The notes under the pieces are model-generated. The model made no database searches. It saw only the letters and a list, made by a program, of their open reading frames with translations, and was not told where the DNA came from. From Candidatus Pristimantibacillus lignocellulolyticus (GTDB lineage Bacteria > Bacillota > Bacilli > Paenibacillales > Paenibacillaceae): 64,000 bases of DNA. Location: the NCBI GenBank assembly GCA_023639215.1, contig CP097899.1:2419001-2483000 (forward strand), in the 5' to 3' direction. The translations under genes and the position numbers were made by a program. Below are positions 44,513 through 53,722 of this stretch, piece after piece; positions within the stretch are counted from its first letter, which is position 1; the number at the start of each line of letters is the position of its first letter.

Positions 44513-46243
44513 TTGCTAAAGTTATTTCGATTCTTAAAGCCTTACACGATCACAATCATCTGTATTTTTGTGTTGATTCTGTTGCAAGCTTTATCTGATC
44601 TATATTTGCCTACTTTAATGTCAGATATCGTTAACAGAGGAATTATTAAAGGCGAAACAAGTTATATTTGGAGTATGGGTGGAGTGATGTTGCTCGTCTC
44701 CATTGGAGGAACGATCGTAGCTATATTTGCAAGCTTTTATGCATCTAAAGTTTCATCGATGTTCGGGAAGATTGTTCGGAAAAAAGTGTTTACTAAAGTT
44801 GAAGGTTTTTCACTACAAGAGTTTGATCAGGTAGGAACAGCTTCACTTATTACTCGTACAACAAATGATATAAATCAAGTCCAACAAGTGTTACTAATGA
44901 TGTTAAGAATGATGGTTATGGCTCCAATGATGTGTATTGGTGGTCTAATTATGGCATTCTCGAAAGATAGTCAACTTTCATTAGTACTATTAGTCTCTAT
45001 CCCAGTGTTAGTCGCTGCAATATTGTTAATTATTCGTAAAGGTATGCCATTCTTCAAAATTATGCAGAAGAAACTAGATCGTATTAATCTAGTTCTACGT
45101 GAAGGGTTAACAGGGATCCGTGTCATTAGAGCGTTTAACCGTACTAGTTATGAGCAAAAGCGATTCACGGAGTCCAATACCGATCTGATGAATACAGCTG
45201 TTAAAGTCAATCAAATTATGGCATTTATGATGCCACTAATGATGCTCATTATGAACTTATCTACGATTGGTATAGTATGGTTCGGTAGTCAACGTATTGA
45301 TATGGGAGAAATGTTTGTTGGTGATCTAATGGCATTTATCCAATATGCGATGCAAATTATGTTCTCGCTTGTCATGATGTCTATGATGATCGTTATGTTA
45401 CCTCGTGCACAAGTTTCAGCTACTCGTATTAATGAAGTATTGGATATAGAGCCAACGATTACAGAACGTAATTCACGTTCAGTTAATGCTAATCAGTTAT
45501 TAGGTACGGTCAAATTCAACAATGTTTCATTTACATATCCTGGAGCAGAAAAACCAGCTATCGCAAACATTGATTTCGAATGTAAGCCGGGAGAAATAAC
45601 GGCTATTATAGGTGGAACAGGTTCAGGTAAGTCAACCATTATTAACCTTATTGAGCGTTTCTTTGATTGTAATGAAGGTTCAATCGAATTTTCAGGTGTT
45701 AATGTGAAAGATTGGTCAATAGAACAATTAAGGAGCAATATTTCACTCGTACCTCAAAAAACAACGATTTTTAGTGGGACAATTGCTGAAAATATTCGCC
45801 AAGGAAAGCAAGATGCCTCAGATGCGGAGATTCGCGAAGCAGCAACAATTGCTCAAGCAATTGGATTTGTTGAAAAGATGGAACAAGGCTTTGAAACAAT
45901 ACTAGCTCAAGGTGGGACGAATATATCAGGAGGACAGAAGCAACGTCTGTCTATTGCTCGTGCACTTGTTCGACGCCCAAGTTTATACTTGTTCGACGAT
46001 AGCTTCTCAGCATTAGATTATAAGACAGATTCAACGCTTAGAGCTGCTTTGAAAGAGGAAGTATCTGATGCCGCAATGATTATCGTTGCGCAACGGATTA
46101 GTACCGTGATGAATGCAGATCAGATTATCGTACTGGACGAGGGTGAACTTGTTGGTAAAGGAACTCATGCGGAATTGTTAGCGTCGTCAGACGTCTATCG
46201 TGAAATCGTTCAATCCCAGTTAACAGAGGAGGAGAGCGCATGA
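44513..46243 (+). CDS. ABC exporter half-transporter, catalytically degenerate partner (BmrC/YheI-like)
   Basis: 576 residues, TTG start after AAGGAG. There is a six-helix type IV exporter membrane domain (about 1-310) and an ATPase domain: Walker A GGTGSGKST, Q-loop LVPQKTTIF, signature ISGGQKQR, Walker B LYLFDDSFSALD. The residue after the Walker B Asp is Asp instead of the catalytic Glu, as in the degenerate half of heterodimeric exporters. It overlaps the next gene by 4 nt (ATGA), so the two are translationally coupled and almost certainly form a heterodimer exporting drugs, peptides or lipids. Confidence 0.92.
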   Translation: MLKLFRFLKPYTITIICIFVLILLQALSDLYLPTLMSDIVNRGIIKGETSYIWSMGGVMLLVSIGGTIVAIFASFYASKVSSMFGKIVRKKVFTKVEGFSLQEFDQVGTASLITRTTNDINQVQQVLLMMLRMMVMAPMMCIGGLIMAFSKDSQLSLVLLVSIPVLVAAILLIIRKGMPFFKIMQKKLDRINLVLREGLTGIRVIRAFNRTSYEQKRFTESNTDLMNTAVKVNQIMAFMMPLMMLIMNLSTIGIVWFGSQRIDMGEMFVGDLMAFIQYAMQIMFSLVMMSMMIVMLPRAQVSATRINEVLDIEPTITERNSRSVNANQLLGTVKFNNVSFTYPGAEKPAIANIDFECKPGEITAIIGGTGSGKSTIINLIERFFDCNEGSIEFSGVNVKDWSIEQLRSNISLVPQKTTIFSGTIAENIRQGKQDASDAEIREAATIAQAIGFVEKMEQGFETILAQGGTNISGGQKQRLSIARALVRRPSLYLFDDSFSALDYKTDSTLRAALKEEVSDAAMIIVAQRISTVMNADQIIVLDEGELVGKGTHAELLASSDVYREIVQSQLTEEESA

Positions 46244-48150
46244 GTAAGAGTGAAAGAGCATCTCACACAGGTAATAGGCATGGCGGAGGTAGACCTCCGG
46301 GCGGGCCAGGTGGTGGTCCTCCAGGTATGATGATGCCAGGAGCTAAGGCGAAAAATTTCAAAGGTACATTTAAACGATTAATTCAATACTTGAAGCCGTA
46401 TCAAATAAGATTGTTTATTGTATTTCTGACAGCAATATTAAGTACTATCTTTTCAATTGTAAGTCCAAGAGTATTAGGTGAGGCTACTGATATTATTTTA
46501 GATGGTTGGTTAAGCAAGGAAAAAGGTATTGCAGGTGCGGGCATTGATTTTAAAGGGATCGCGTTTATACTAGCAATATTAGCGCTTCTTTACGTCATTA
46601 GTGCGGTATTTGGATTTATTCAACAGTTTCTGATGGCTAAAGTAGCACAAAAAGTTGTATACCAGCTTAGAGAAGATGTGAATCACAAACTGGGTAGATT
46701 ACCACTTAAGTTTTTTGATTCTCGTTCCAATGGTGATATTCTAAGTCGTGTCGTCAATGATGTAGATAATGTAGCAAATACATTACAACAGAGTTTAACG
46801 CAAATGATCACCTCTGTAGTAACGATTATTGGTATCATCATTATGATGTTAACGATTAGTCCTTTGTTGACGCTTATTCTCATTCTTACTTTACCGTTAA
46901 GTTTTGTTGTGATAGCAGTTGTTGCTAAGAAATCACAGCGACATTTCAAAAATCAACAGAATGAATTAGGCGATCTTAATGGTCATGTGGAAGAAATGTA
47001 CACAGGACATACGATCGTAAAGGCATTTGGACGTGAGAAGGAATCAATTCAACGATTTGAAGAGATGAACGACAAGCTTTATGAATCCAGCTGGCGTGCA
47101 CAATTTATGTCTGGTATTATGATGCCTTTGATGGGCTTTATCGGTAATATTGGCTATGTACTCATCTGCGTCGTCGGCGGGATTCAAGTGACAAATCAAG
47201 TCATTACAGTGGGTAATATTCAAGCATTTATTCAATATGCTAGACAATTTACTATGCCTATTACACAAACAGCTAATATTGCGAACATAATTCAATCGAC
47301 AATCGCATCAGCAGAGCGTGTATTTGAATTGTTAGATGAGGTAGAAGAAGAAAAGGATATAAATCCTAACTTGAAAATAGCTAATCCACAAGGTAATGTA
47401 TCATTCCAACACGTGAAGTTTGGTTATAAAGATGATGCTGTTCTTATGGAAGATTTGAATTTAGATGTGAAAAGTGGTCAGACGATTGCGATTGTTGGTC
47501 CAACAGGTGCAGGGAAAACAACGCTTGTTAATCTGTTGATGCGCTTCTACAATATTCAAGGTGGAGCAATTACAATTGATGGTAAGTCTATTGATCAATT
47601 GGAACGTTCATATGTTCGTTCATTGTTCGGTATGGTTCTACAAGATACATGGTTATTCAATGGTACAATTCGAGATAATATCGCTTATGGTCGAGATGGT
47701 GCTTCAGAAGAAGAGATTATTGCAGCGGCGAAGGCAGCTCATGCAGATCACTTTATTCGTACACTACCAGATGGCTACAATACGATTCTGAATGAAGAAG
47801 CATCGAATATTTCTTCAGGTCAGAAGCAATTACTAACGATAGCGCGTGCTATTCTCGCAGATCCATCGATGCTTATTCTAGATGAAGCAACAAGTAGTGT
47901 AGATACACGTACAGAGCTTCATATTCAGCAAGCGATGAACAATTTGATGGAAGGTAGAACAAGTTTCGTTATCGCCCATCGTCTATCGACAATTAAAGAT
48001 GCGGATCTTATACTAGTTATGAATCAAGGTTCGGTAATTGAGCAAGGTTCTCATGATCAATTACTGGCAAGTGGTGGATTCTACTCTGAGTTGTATGCGA
48101 GTCAGTTTGCCAATGGAGGTTCAGCCGAAGTAGAAGATGTTCACTTGTGA
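46240..48150 (+). CDS. ABC exporter half-transporter, catalytic partner (BmrD/YheH-like)
   Basis: 636 residues. A Gly/Pro/Met-rich N-terminal extension (about 14-34) precedes the six-helix exporter domain (about 40-370) and the ATPase domain: Walker A GPTGAGKTT, signature NISSGQKQL (second residue Ser for the usual Gly), Walker B MLILDEATSSVD with the catalytic Glu present. The altered signature here and the Asp in the partner's Walker B would together form one inactive ATP site, leaving one active site, which is the classical heterodimer arrangement. The gene is followed directly by a non-coding tandem repeat array. Confidence 0.92.
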   Translation: MSKSERASHTGNRHGGGRPPGGPGGGPPGMMMPGAKAKNFKGTFKRLIQYLKPYQIRLFIVFLTAILSTIFSIVSPRVLGEATDIILDGWLSKEKGIAGAGIDFKGIAFILAILALLYVISAVFGFIQQFLMAKVAQKVVYQLREDVNHKLGRLPLKFFDSRSNGDILSRVVNDVDNVANTLQQSLTQMITSVVTIIGIIIMMLTISPLLTLILILTLPLSFVVIAVVAKKSQRHFKNQQNELGDLNGHVEEMYTGHTIVKAFGREKESIQRFEEMNDKLYESSWRAQFMSGIMMPLMGFIGNIGYVLICVVGGIQVTNQVITVGNIQAFIQYARQFTMPITQTANIANIIQSTIASAERVFELLDEVEEEKDINPNLKIANPQGNVSFQHVKFGYKDDAVLMEDLNLDVKSGQTIAIVGPTGAGKTTLVNLLMRFYNIQGGAITIDGKSIDQLERSYVRSLFGMVLQDTWLFNGTIRDNIAYGRDGASEEEIIAAAKAAHADHFIRTLPDGYNTILNEEASNISSGQKQLLTIARAILADPSMLILDEATSSVDTRTELHIQQAMNNLMEGRTSFVIAHRLSTIKDADLILVMNQGSVIEQGSHDQLLASGGFYSELYASQFANGGSAEVEDVHL

Positions 48151-49243
48151 TCACGATGATTATGCTAACGTAGTGCATTCGACTACGAAGATGCCATTCA
48201 TCGTTTGCTCCAGTGCTCGTGTACCAATTACGTACACTCCGCGCTTCGCTTCTCTAGCTTCATGGCATCTTCTTGGTGCTGACAAGCGAACGACTCCGAT
48301 GCTGAGACTGCGAGTGATGCTCCGAAGTAGTGCAGAGTCGCTGACAAGCGAAGTCGCTTGTGTCGCTGCGAGATGCTTCGGAGATATAATTGAATAGATT
48401 TGAGTGATCACGCAACTTCGCTACGTGCTGACAAGTGAACGCTGCTCTGATGCTGATACTGCGAGTGATGCTCCGAAGTAGTGCAGAGTCGCTGACAAGC
48501 GAAGTCGCTTGTGTCGCTGCGAGATGCTTCGGAGATATAATTGAAAAGATTTGAGTGATCACGCAACTTCGCTACGTGCTGACAAGCGAACGCTGCTCCG
48601 ATGCTGAGACTTCAAGTGATGCTCCGAAGTAGTGCAGAGTCGCTGACAAGCGAAGTCGCTTGTGCCGCTGCGAGATGCTTCGGAGATATAATTGAATAGA
48701 TTTGAGTGATCACCCAACTTCGCTACGTGCTGACAAGCGAACGCTGCTCCGATGCTGAGACTTCAAGTGATGCTCCGAAGTAGTGCAGAGTCGCTGACAA
48801 GCGAAGTCGCTTGTGCCGCTGCGAGATGCTTCGGAGATATAATTGAAAAGATTTGAGTGATCACGCAACTTCGTTACGTGCTGACAAGCGAACGCTGCTC
48901 CGATGCTGAGACTTCAAGTGATGCTCCGAAGTAGTGCATTTTCGCTGACAAGCGAAGTCGCTTGTGCCGCTGCGAGATGCTTCGGAGATATAATTGAAAA
49001 GATTTGAGTGATCACGCAACTTCGTTACGTGCTGACAAGTGAACGACTCCGATGCTGAGACTTCAAGTGATGCTCCGAAGTAGTGCAGAGTCGCTGACAA
49101 GCATCTTGTGCTGCTGAGTGTTACTTTGAAGGTGACAGAACAAATTCCAGTGAACATGTAGCTTCGCTACATGTTACAACCGGATAGAACAATTTAATGA
49201 TATACTGAATGAACTTACAAGACAGATTGGAGTTATTGAACAT
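48151..49243. other. Non-coding intergenic region filled by structured repeats
   Basis: The region of about 1.1 kb after the exporter genes has no credible gene. It begins with a hairpin-forming segment (11-bp arms GAAGATGCCAT at 48187-48197 and ATGGCATCTTC at 48262-48272, enclosing GTGTAC...GTACAC), continues as a 151-bp tandem array to about 49115, and ends with a GTAGCTTCGCTAC-type hairpin near 49157-49175. It looks richer in G+C than the flanking genes. Confidence 0.75.
48275..49115. repeat. 151-bp tandem repeat array, four full copies with partial copies at both ends
   Basis: The phrase TGAGTGATCAC recurs at 48401, 48552, 48703, 48854 and 49005, exactly 151 bp apart. Each unit holds an outer stem CTCCGAAG...CTTCGGAG and an inner stem ACAAGCG-AAGT-CGCTTGT (in one copy at 48471-48534 and 48495-48512). 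The two end copies share the variant GAACGACTCCGATG where inner copies have GAACGCTGCTCYGATG. 151 is not a multiple of three, so the reading frame changes each unit, which argues against coding. Confidence 0.9.
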
Positions 49244-49591
49244 ATGTATGAGGTTGAAATGGATCTGGTAGCAGATTGGATAAGCATTGTGAAGGAAGTA
49301 TTTCGTGGTGGAGGTATTGTCCTTGAGGATGGTCTCACTTCAGAAGATATTGCACAAATATATTTTTTACAGAGTTTGCCTGAGGAAGAGGCTAATTCTT
49401 TAGCTCAACAAACGATACAAAAGCTGCAAGATATGGAACAAGTCATTCATTCACATTTGGAATCAACGATTGTGCCGGATATACGTCAGCGTACTGAATA
49501 TGAAGGGAATCAATTTCATTTCAGTTGGGTTTTCGATCAAGGAGAACATATTGTTGAAACCCATTCGGAATATCGTATTCCATTAGCTTAG
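49244..49591 (+). CDS. Hypothetical acidic protein, 115 residues
   Basis: The protein is acidic and mostly helical (SIVKEVFRGG, EDGLTSEDIAQIYFLQSLPEEEANSLAQQT) with a C-terminal beta segment (FHFSWVFDQGEHIVETHSEYRIPLA). No signal peptide, membrane helix or known motif was recognised. A GATTGGAG site lies about 15 nt upstream of the ATG. It is flanked by two repeat arrays and followed by a good terminator, so it is probably a true monocistronic gene of unknown role. Confidence 0.6.
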   Translation: MYEVEMDLVADWISIVKEVFRGGGIVLEDGLTSEDIAQIYFLQSLPEEEANSLAQQTIQKLQDMEQVIHSHLESTIVPDIRQRTEYEGNQFHFSWVFDQGEHIVETHSEYRIPLA

Positions 49592-49635
49592 TCGGACAAC
49601 TAGTTGAGCGAGCTACCATATAGCATACTCATTAC

Positions 49636-49683
49636 AAATGCCCTTGGCAGTAGGAATTAATATCCTACCACCAAGGGCATTTT
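49636..49683 (+). terminator. Intrinsic terminator after the 115-residue gene
   Basis: AAATGCCCTTGG and CCAAGGGCATTT arms with an inner TAGGA/TCCTA stem and T-rich end. Confidence 0.88.
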
Positions 49684-49708
49684 ATCTGCATGTATATTAG
49701 ATAGATAG

Positions 49709-50151
49709 CATATTCGATGCCGAATACGGTACGATAGCATTACTTCGTTATCAAAGTCTACTTATTGAACTACATCTTCCAATGAAAGTTCAAAACGTAG
49801 GCTTTCAGAACCGAGAAGATGAAGTGCTACTTTTGAAAGGAGGAAGCGCAAGTGTACGTGGTTGGTACACGCGGCCCGGACTTGCCAAGTTCGCTTCATA
49901 TTCGATGCCGAATACGGTACGTTAGCATTACTTCGTTATCAAAGTCTACTTATTGAACTACATCTTCCAATGAAAGTTCAAAACGTAGGCTTTCAGAACC
50001 GAGAAGATGAAGTGCTACTTTTGAAAGGAGGAAGCGCAAGTGTACGTGGTTGGTACACGCGGCCCGGACTTGCCAAGTTCGCTTCATATTCGATGCCGAA
50101 TACGGTACGTTAGCATTACTTCGTTATCAAAGTCCACTTATTGAACTACAT
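49709..50151. repeat. 188-bp tandem repeat, two full copies and one partial, with the exonuclease gene ending inside
   Basis: Units begin with ATTCGATGCCGAATACGG at 49712, 49900 and 50088, a 188-bp period, and look almost identical. Each carries the dispersed-repeat core CTTCGTTATCAAAGTC, TTATTGAACTACATCTTC with a matching GAAGATGAAGT, and the palindrome GTGTACGTGGTTGGTACAC. The third partial copy runs into the exonuclease gene, whose last codons and stop come from the repeat. Nothing else is visible between 49684 and 50137. Confidence 0.9.
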
Positions 50152-50905
50152 CTACAGTAAGTGTTACTGGGCAATGATCACTGCCTAGTACCTGATCCTC
50201 AATCGTCGCTTCGATAATATGATCACTAAGCTGCTCAGAGACAAGGAAATAGTCGATTCTCCAACCGATATTACGTTCACGAACTTTTGGCATAAAGGAC
50301 CACCATGAGAATTTATCTTCGACGAAAGGATGAAGATGCCGGAAACTATCGGTGAAGCCTGCTTGAAGTAAATTACTCATACAAGCTCGTTCTTCAAAAG
50401 TGAATCCTGAATTGCCTATATTAGACTTCGCGTTTTTCACATCATGATCTAGATGTGCAACATTCAGATCGCCGCAAATGATAACAGCTTTATTAGCTGC
50501 TAACTTAGTAACGTAATCTTTGAAACGTTGTTCCCACTCTAATCGATAAGGTAAACGTGCAAGGTCGCGCTTAGCGTTAGGAGTATAGACGGTCAGAACA
50601 TAATAAGTATCATACTCAAGCGTTATTATTCTACCTTCATCTTCACAATCATCCTCTAAGCCATACCAGACGGAAAGCGGTTGATGCTTCGTAAAGATCG
50701 CTGTACCTGAGTAACCCTTTTTAATAGCATAATTCCAATACTGATAATAAGAGTCACCGAGGTCAAGCTCGATCTGACCTTCTTGCAACTTAATTTCTTG
50801 TAAGCAGAAAAAATCTGCCTTTTGATCGTGAAAAACATCTAGAAATCCTTTTGTAACACAGGAACGTAAACCATTTACATTCCAAGATACACACTTCAGC
50901 TTCAT
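50138..50905 (-). CDS. exoA: Exodeoxyribonuclease III (ExoA/Xth family)
   Basis: 255 residues. EEP-family motifs are in order: VSWNVNGLRS (Asn), FFCLQEIKLQ (metal-binding Glu), GDLNVAHLDHDVKN (Asp/Asn), RIDYFLVS, and GSDHCPVTL with the catalytic His near the C-terminus. It acts as an AP endonuclease and 3'-5' exonuclease in base excision repair. The start MKLKCVSWN follows GAGGAGC; a TTG five codons upstream is disregarded. The extreme C-terminus (VDVVQ) is encoded by the edge of the 188-bp repeat, suggesting the repeat entered or grew at the gene's 3' end. Confidence 0.93.
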   Translation of the reverse strand: MKLKCVSWNVNGLRSCVTKGFLDVFHDQKADFFCLQEIKLQEGQIELDLGDSYYQYWNYAIKKGYSGTAIFTKHQPLSVWYGLEDDCEDEGRIITLEYDTYYVLTVYTPNAKRDLARLPYRLEWEQRFKDYVTKLAANKAVIICGDLNVAHLDHDVKNAKSNIGNSGFTFEERACMSNLLQAGFTDSFRHLHPFVEDKFSWWSFMPKVRERNIGWRIDYFLVSEQLSDHIIEATIEDQVLGSDHCPVTLTVDVVQ

Positions 50906-50925
50906 CTTGCTGCTCCTCAAAATCT

Positions 50926-51600
50926 TTAGTAATACATATTATTAGTTGATTCCACAAATACAAATAAACCTATAAGAAAGATAAAGATAATACCATATAG
51001 AAGTGTACCAACGATACTAGTAATTAGACCACTTATTGCTAATCCTTTTCCATCTTCCTGCTTACGAGCAATTTCTTTTAACGCCATAGCGTTCAATATA
51101 ATTCCCGCAATACCGAAGAAGAAACCGATATATGGCGCAATAATCGCAAGGATACCAAAAATTAAACCTATAATAGATTTTGTATTTGTTTTGTTACTAC
51201 GATATATTACAGTTTGTTGTTGGAGAGGGTTGTTCGGGTTGTTACCGTTCTGTGCTTGCCCATAATATTGATCTTGCCCATTGTACGGCTGCTGATTATT
51301 ATAGTTAGGTGGAGATTGTTGATAGCTTTGCTGTTGTGGTTGTTGATATGGTTGAAAGTTCTGTTGGACAGGCTGTTGATATTGGTTGTTATAAGGCGGT
51401 TGTTGATTATGTCCGTTATTTACATATGTTGAATGTTGACCATTAGATTGGTCATAGCTGTTATAGCCATCAGTACCATTGCTATTAGCAGTAGGTTGGT
51501 TAGTTTGTTGATCTGATTGTTGGCTCTGAGAATCTGTTAGATCGTTGTTACCTATTGGATTTCCGTAAGGGAAATCTTTTTGATTCGACTGATCACTCAT
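50926..51600 (-). CDS. DUF4190-type membrane protein with Gln/Asn-rich N-terminus
   Basis: 224 residues from ATG after AAGGAGG (MSDQSNQKDFPYG). About 130 residues are low-complexity and rich in Gln, Asn, Pro and Tyr (QQPYNNQYQQPVQQN-like). The end of the protein has two hydrophobic hairpins (IIGLIFGILAIIAPYIGFFFGIAGIILNA, then GLAISGLITSIVGTLLYGIIFI) around a KEIARKQEDGKG loop, the DUF4190 pattern. The cytoplasmic tail could form multivalent contacts. The function is unknown. It lies 20 bp upstream of exoA on the same strand and may be cotranscribed. Confidence 0.75.
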   Translation of the reverse strand: MSDQSNQKDFPYGNPIGNNDLTDSQSQQSDQQTNQPTANSNGTDGYNSYDQSNGQHSTYVNNGHNQQPPYNNQYQQPVQQNFQPYQQPQQQSYQQSPPNYNNQQPYNGQDQYYGQAQNGNNPNNPLQQQTVIYRSNKTNTKSIIGLIFGILAIIAPYIGFFFGIAGIILNAMALKEIARKQEDGKGLAISGLITSIVGTLLYGIIFIFLIGLFVFVESTNNMYY

Positions 51601-51811
51601 TATTTGCCTCCTTAAATTTGTTCGCAAATTTCTAACTTCTATCATAGCAAATATTCACGATGTCAACAATCAATTAGTAGCAATTAATCGTTAAGCTTTC
51701 ATCGAACGCTCAATTGCGATAAGATATTACTATTGTTGTTAATTTAAAGTGACAATAGTCGAGAGAAAAAGTAATGAATTAAGCTACATTCGTAGCCAAG
51801 GAGTGGTCAGA

Positions 51812-53689
51812 GTGAGAAAGTTTGTACAATGGTATGCCAAATACCCCGCGATACTATTATCAATGCTTTTGTTGATAAAAATAGTTCTATTTCGGCAATT
51901 AGGCATCCATGATCTATCGCTGTGGGGTGTTGTATCTGACATAGCCGCAATGATATGTCTTATGGCATTACCTGCGATATTTTTACGCGGAAAATCGAAA
52001 GCGGTTCTACAATATATAATCGCTGGGTTGTTATCACTAATATGGTTTGCTACATCAATATACTATAGTTACTATGGAAGTATTCCAACCTATTTAACTT
52101 TGACTCATATGAATCAAGTAAGCCAAGTTAGTGAAAGTGTAACTTCAGCTATTGAACCATATATGATTTTCTATTTCGTTGATTTTATTATATTAGCATT
52201 AATGACGATGATATGGGGTAGAAAAATAGAGGTTAGGTCTCATTATTGGACGGCAACAACTAGAAAACAACGTCCGAAATTAAGAGCTTTGATTATTTTT
52301 ACGTTAAGTTTAATTGTGTGCGGAACGATCGTTTTTACTGCGAGAAATATTGAAAATGAACATGCGCTTGCGAATCGATTAGGAGTAATTACTTATCAAT
52401 TTGTCGTTTTAGGGCAAGGAAAGACTAATTCAGGCGGTGGAATGACTGAGAAAGAACGTGCCGAATCACAAGCACTGATTCAGGAATGGTTTGCTGATCG
52501 TGATGTATCGGATAATGCAACGTATCATGGTGTAGCTGAAGGTCGTAATTTGATCGTAGTGCAATTAGAATCTTTCCAAAATTTTGTTATCGGATTGAAG
52601 GTAGGAGATCAAGAGATTACGCCTAATTTGAACGCATTAATTAAGGATAGTTTCTATTTTCCACGAATGTATCAACAGATTGGTGAAGGAAATACATCAG
52701 ATGCAGAATTTATACTGAATACAGGGGTATATCCGCTTGGAGCTCCGAATATGAGTAGCTTCGTAGGAGGAAAGGAAGTACCGAGTTTACCACGAACATT
52801 AGCTACACAGGGATATGATTCCTATACTTTTCACGTTAATGACGTATCCTTCTGGAATCGTAATGAAATGTATCCAGCTTTAGGCTTCGATAAGTACTTT
52901 GATTCGGAGAGTTTTGTAAATGATCATTTCAATAGCTTTGGTGCTTCAGATAAAGAATTCTATAGGGTTATTATGCAAGAGTTTGAACAATTCAAGAAAA
53001 AATCAGAGCCTTTTTATGCTCAACTTATTACGACATCAAGTCATCATCCGTTTATTGTTCCTAAGGAGGATCAGCATCTAGTATTACCAAGCTCTTATGC
53101 TGAAACACAGCTAGGCAATTATTTGCAGGCTATTCGCTATACGGATGAGCAACTAGGTATTTTCATTCAGCATTTAAAAGATGCAGGGATGTGGGAGCAG
53201 TCAATGATAGCTATATATGGTGATCACTCTGGCTTGCAGCCCAAAGAGAATGATCCTGATTGGGTCAGTGAGCAATTAGGAATTCCTTATCATGACACAA
53301 TAAGTCGGTTGAATATTCCATTTATCCTATCCATTCCAGGGGTTGAGGGAGAAGTCATTGATACAATAGCTGGACAAGTGGATATGCTTCCAACGATTTA
53401 TAATGTTTTAGGTATCGATACAAATGAACATGCTCAGGCTCTCTTCGGGACGGATCTATTGAATACAGAAACGAATATTGTTGGAACAAGATATTATATG
53501 CCAACAGGTACGTTCTTCAATGATAATGTATTATTTGTACCAGGACTTGGATTTAATGATGGAGTAGCAACTGATTTGAAAACATTTGAGAATGTTGAAG
53601 TTGGAAGTAATCTACGGTCGGACTATGATTATATAATGGAACTAATGGAAATGTCAGATCTCTATTCAAGGCAGTTACCTATGAAATAG
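51812..53689 (+). CDS. LTA synthase family protein (membrane sulfatase-fold phosphotransferase)
   Basis: 625 residues from GTG after AAGGAG (MRKFVQWYAKYP). Five transmembrane helices (about 1-170) precede an extracellular sulfatase-fold domain: metal site in LIVVQLESFQNF, nucleophile Thr295 in GEGNTSDAEF, NDVSFWNRNEMY, and a C-terminal YGDHSG. This matches LtaS/YfnI/YqgS enzymes that build glycerol-phosphate polymers from phosphatidylglycerol. Whether it is the main synthase or a primase/stress paralogue cannot be told. A longer N-terminal reading is possible but lacks a ribosome binding site. Confidence 0.92.
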   Translation: MRKFVQWYAKYPAILLSMLLLIKIVLFRQLGIHDLSLWGVVSDIAAMICLMALPAIFLRGKSKAVLQYIIAGLLSLIWFATSIYYSYYGSIPTYLTLTHMNQVSQVSESVTSAIEPYMIFYFVDFIILALMTMIWGRKIEVRSHYWTATTRKQRPKLRALIIFTLSLIVCGTIVFTARNIENEHALANRLGVITYQFVVLGQGKTNSGGGMTEKERAESQALIQEWFADRDVSDNATYHGVAEGRNLIVVQLESFQNFVIGLKVGDQEITPNLNALIKDSFYFPRMYQQIGEGNTSDAEFILNTGVYPLGAPNMSSFVGGKEVPSLPRTLATQGYDSYTFHVNDVSFWNRNEMYPALGFDKYFDSESFVNDHFNSFGASDKEFYRVIMQEFEQFKKKSEPFYAQLITTSSHHPFIVPKEDQHLVLPSSYAETQLGNYLQAIRYTDEQLGIFIQHLKDAGMWEQSMIAIYGDHSGLQPKENDPDWVSEQLGIPYHDTISRLNIPFILSIPGVEGEVIDTIAGQVDMLPTIYNVLGIDTNEHAQALFGTDLLNTETNIVGTRYYMPTGTFFNDNVLFVPGLGFNDGVATDLKTFENVEVGSNLRSDYDYIMELMEMSDLYSRQLPMK

Positions 53690-53722
53690 TTATCAAGTAT
53701 AGGATATGAAGGGGTGAATGGT

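Noticed and set aside
48275..49115. CRISPR array
   Set aside because: The units are 151 bp and repeat almost entirely, with no short repeat plus unique spacers, and no cas genes are present.
48160..49157. Several open frames on both strands in the 151-bp array
   Set aside because: They consist of repeat sequence, the 151-bp period shifts frame each unit, and none has a ribosome binding site.
49862..50113. Open frame of 83 codons in the 188-bp repeat
   Set aside because: It spans two copies of a non-coding repeat and encodes duplicated peptide blocks. The apparent site and start are part of the repeat unit.
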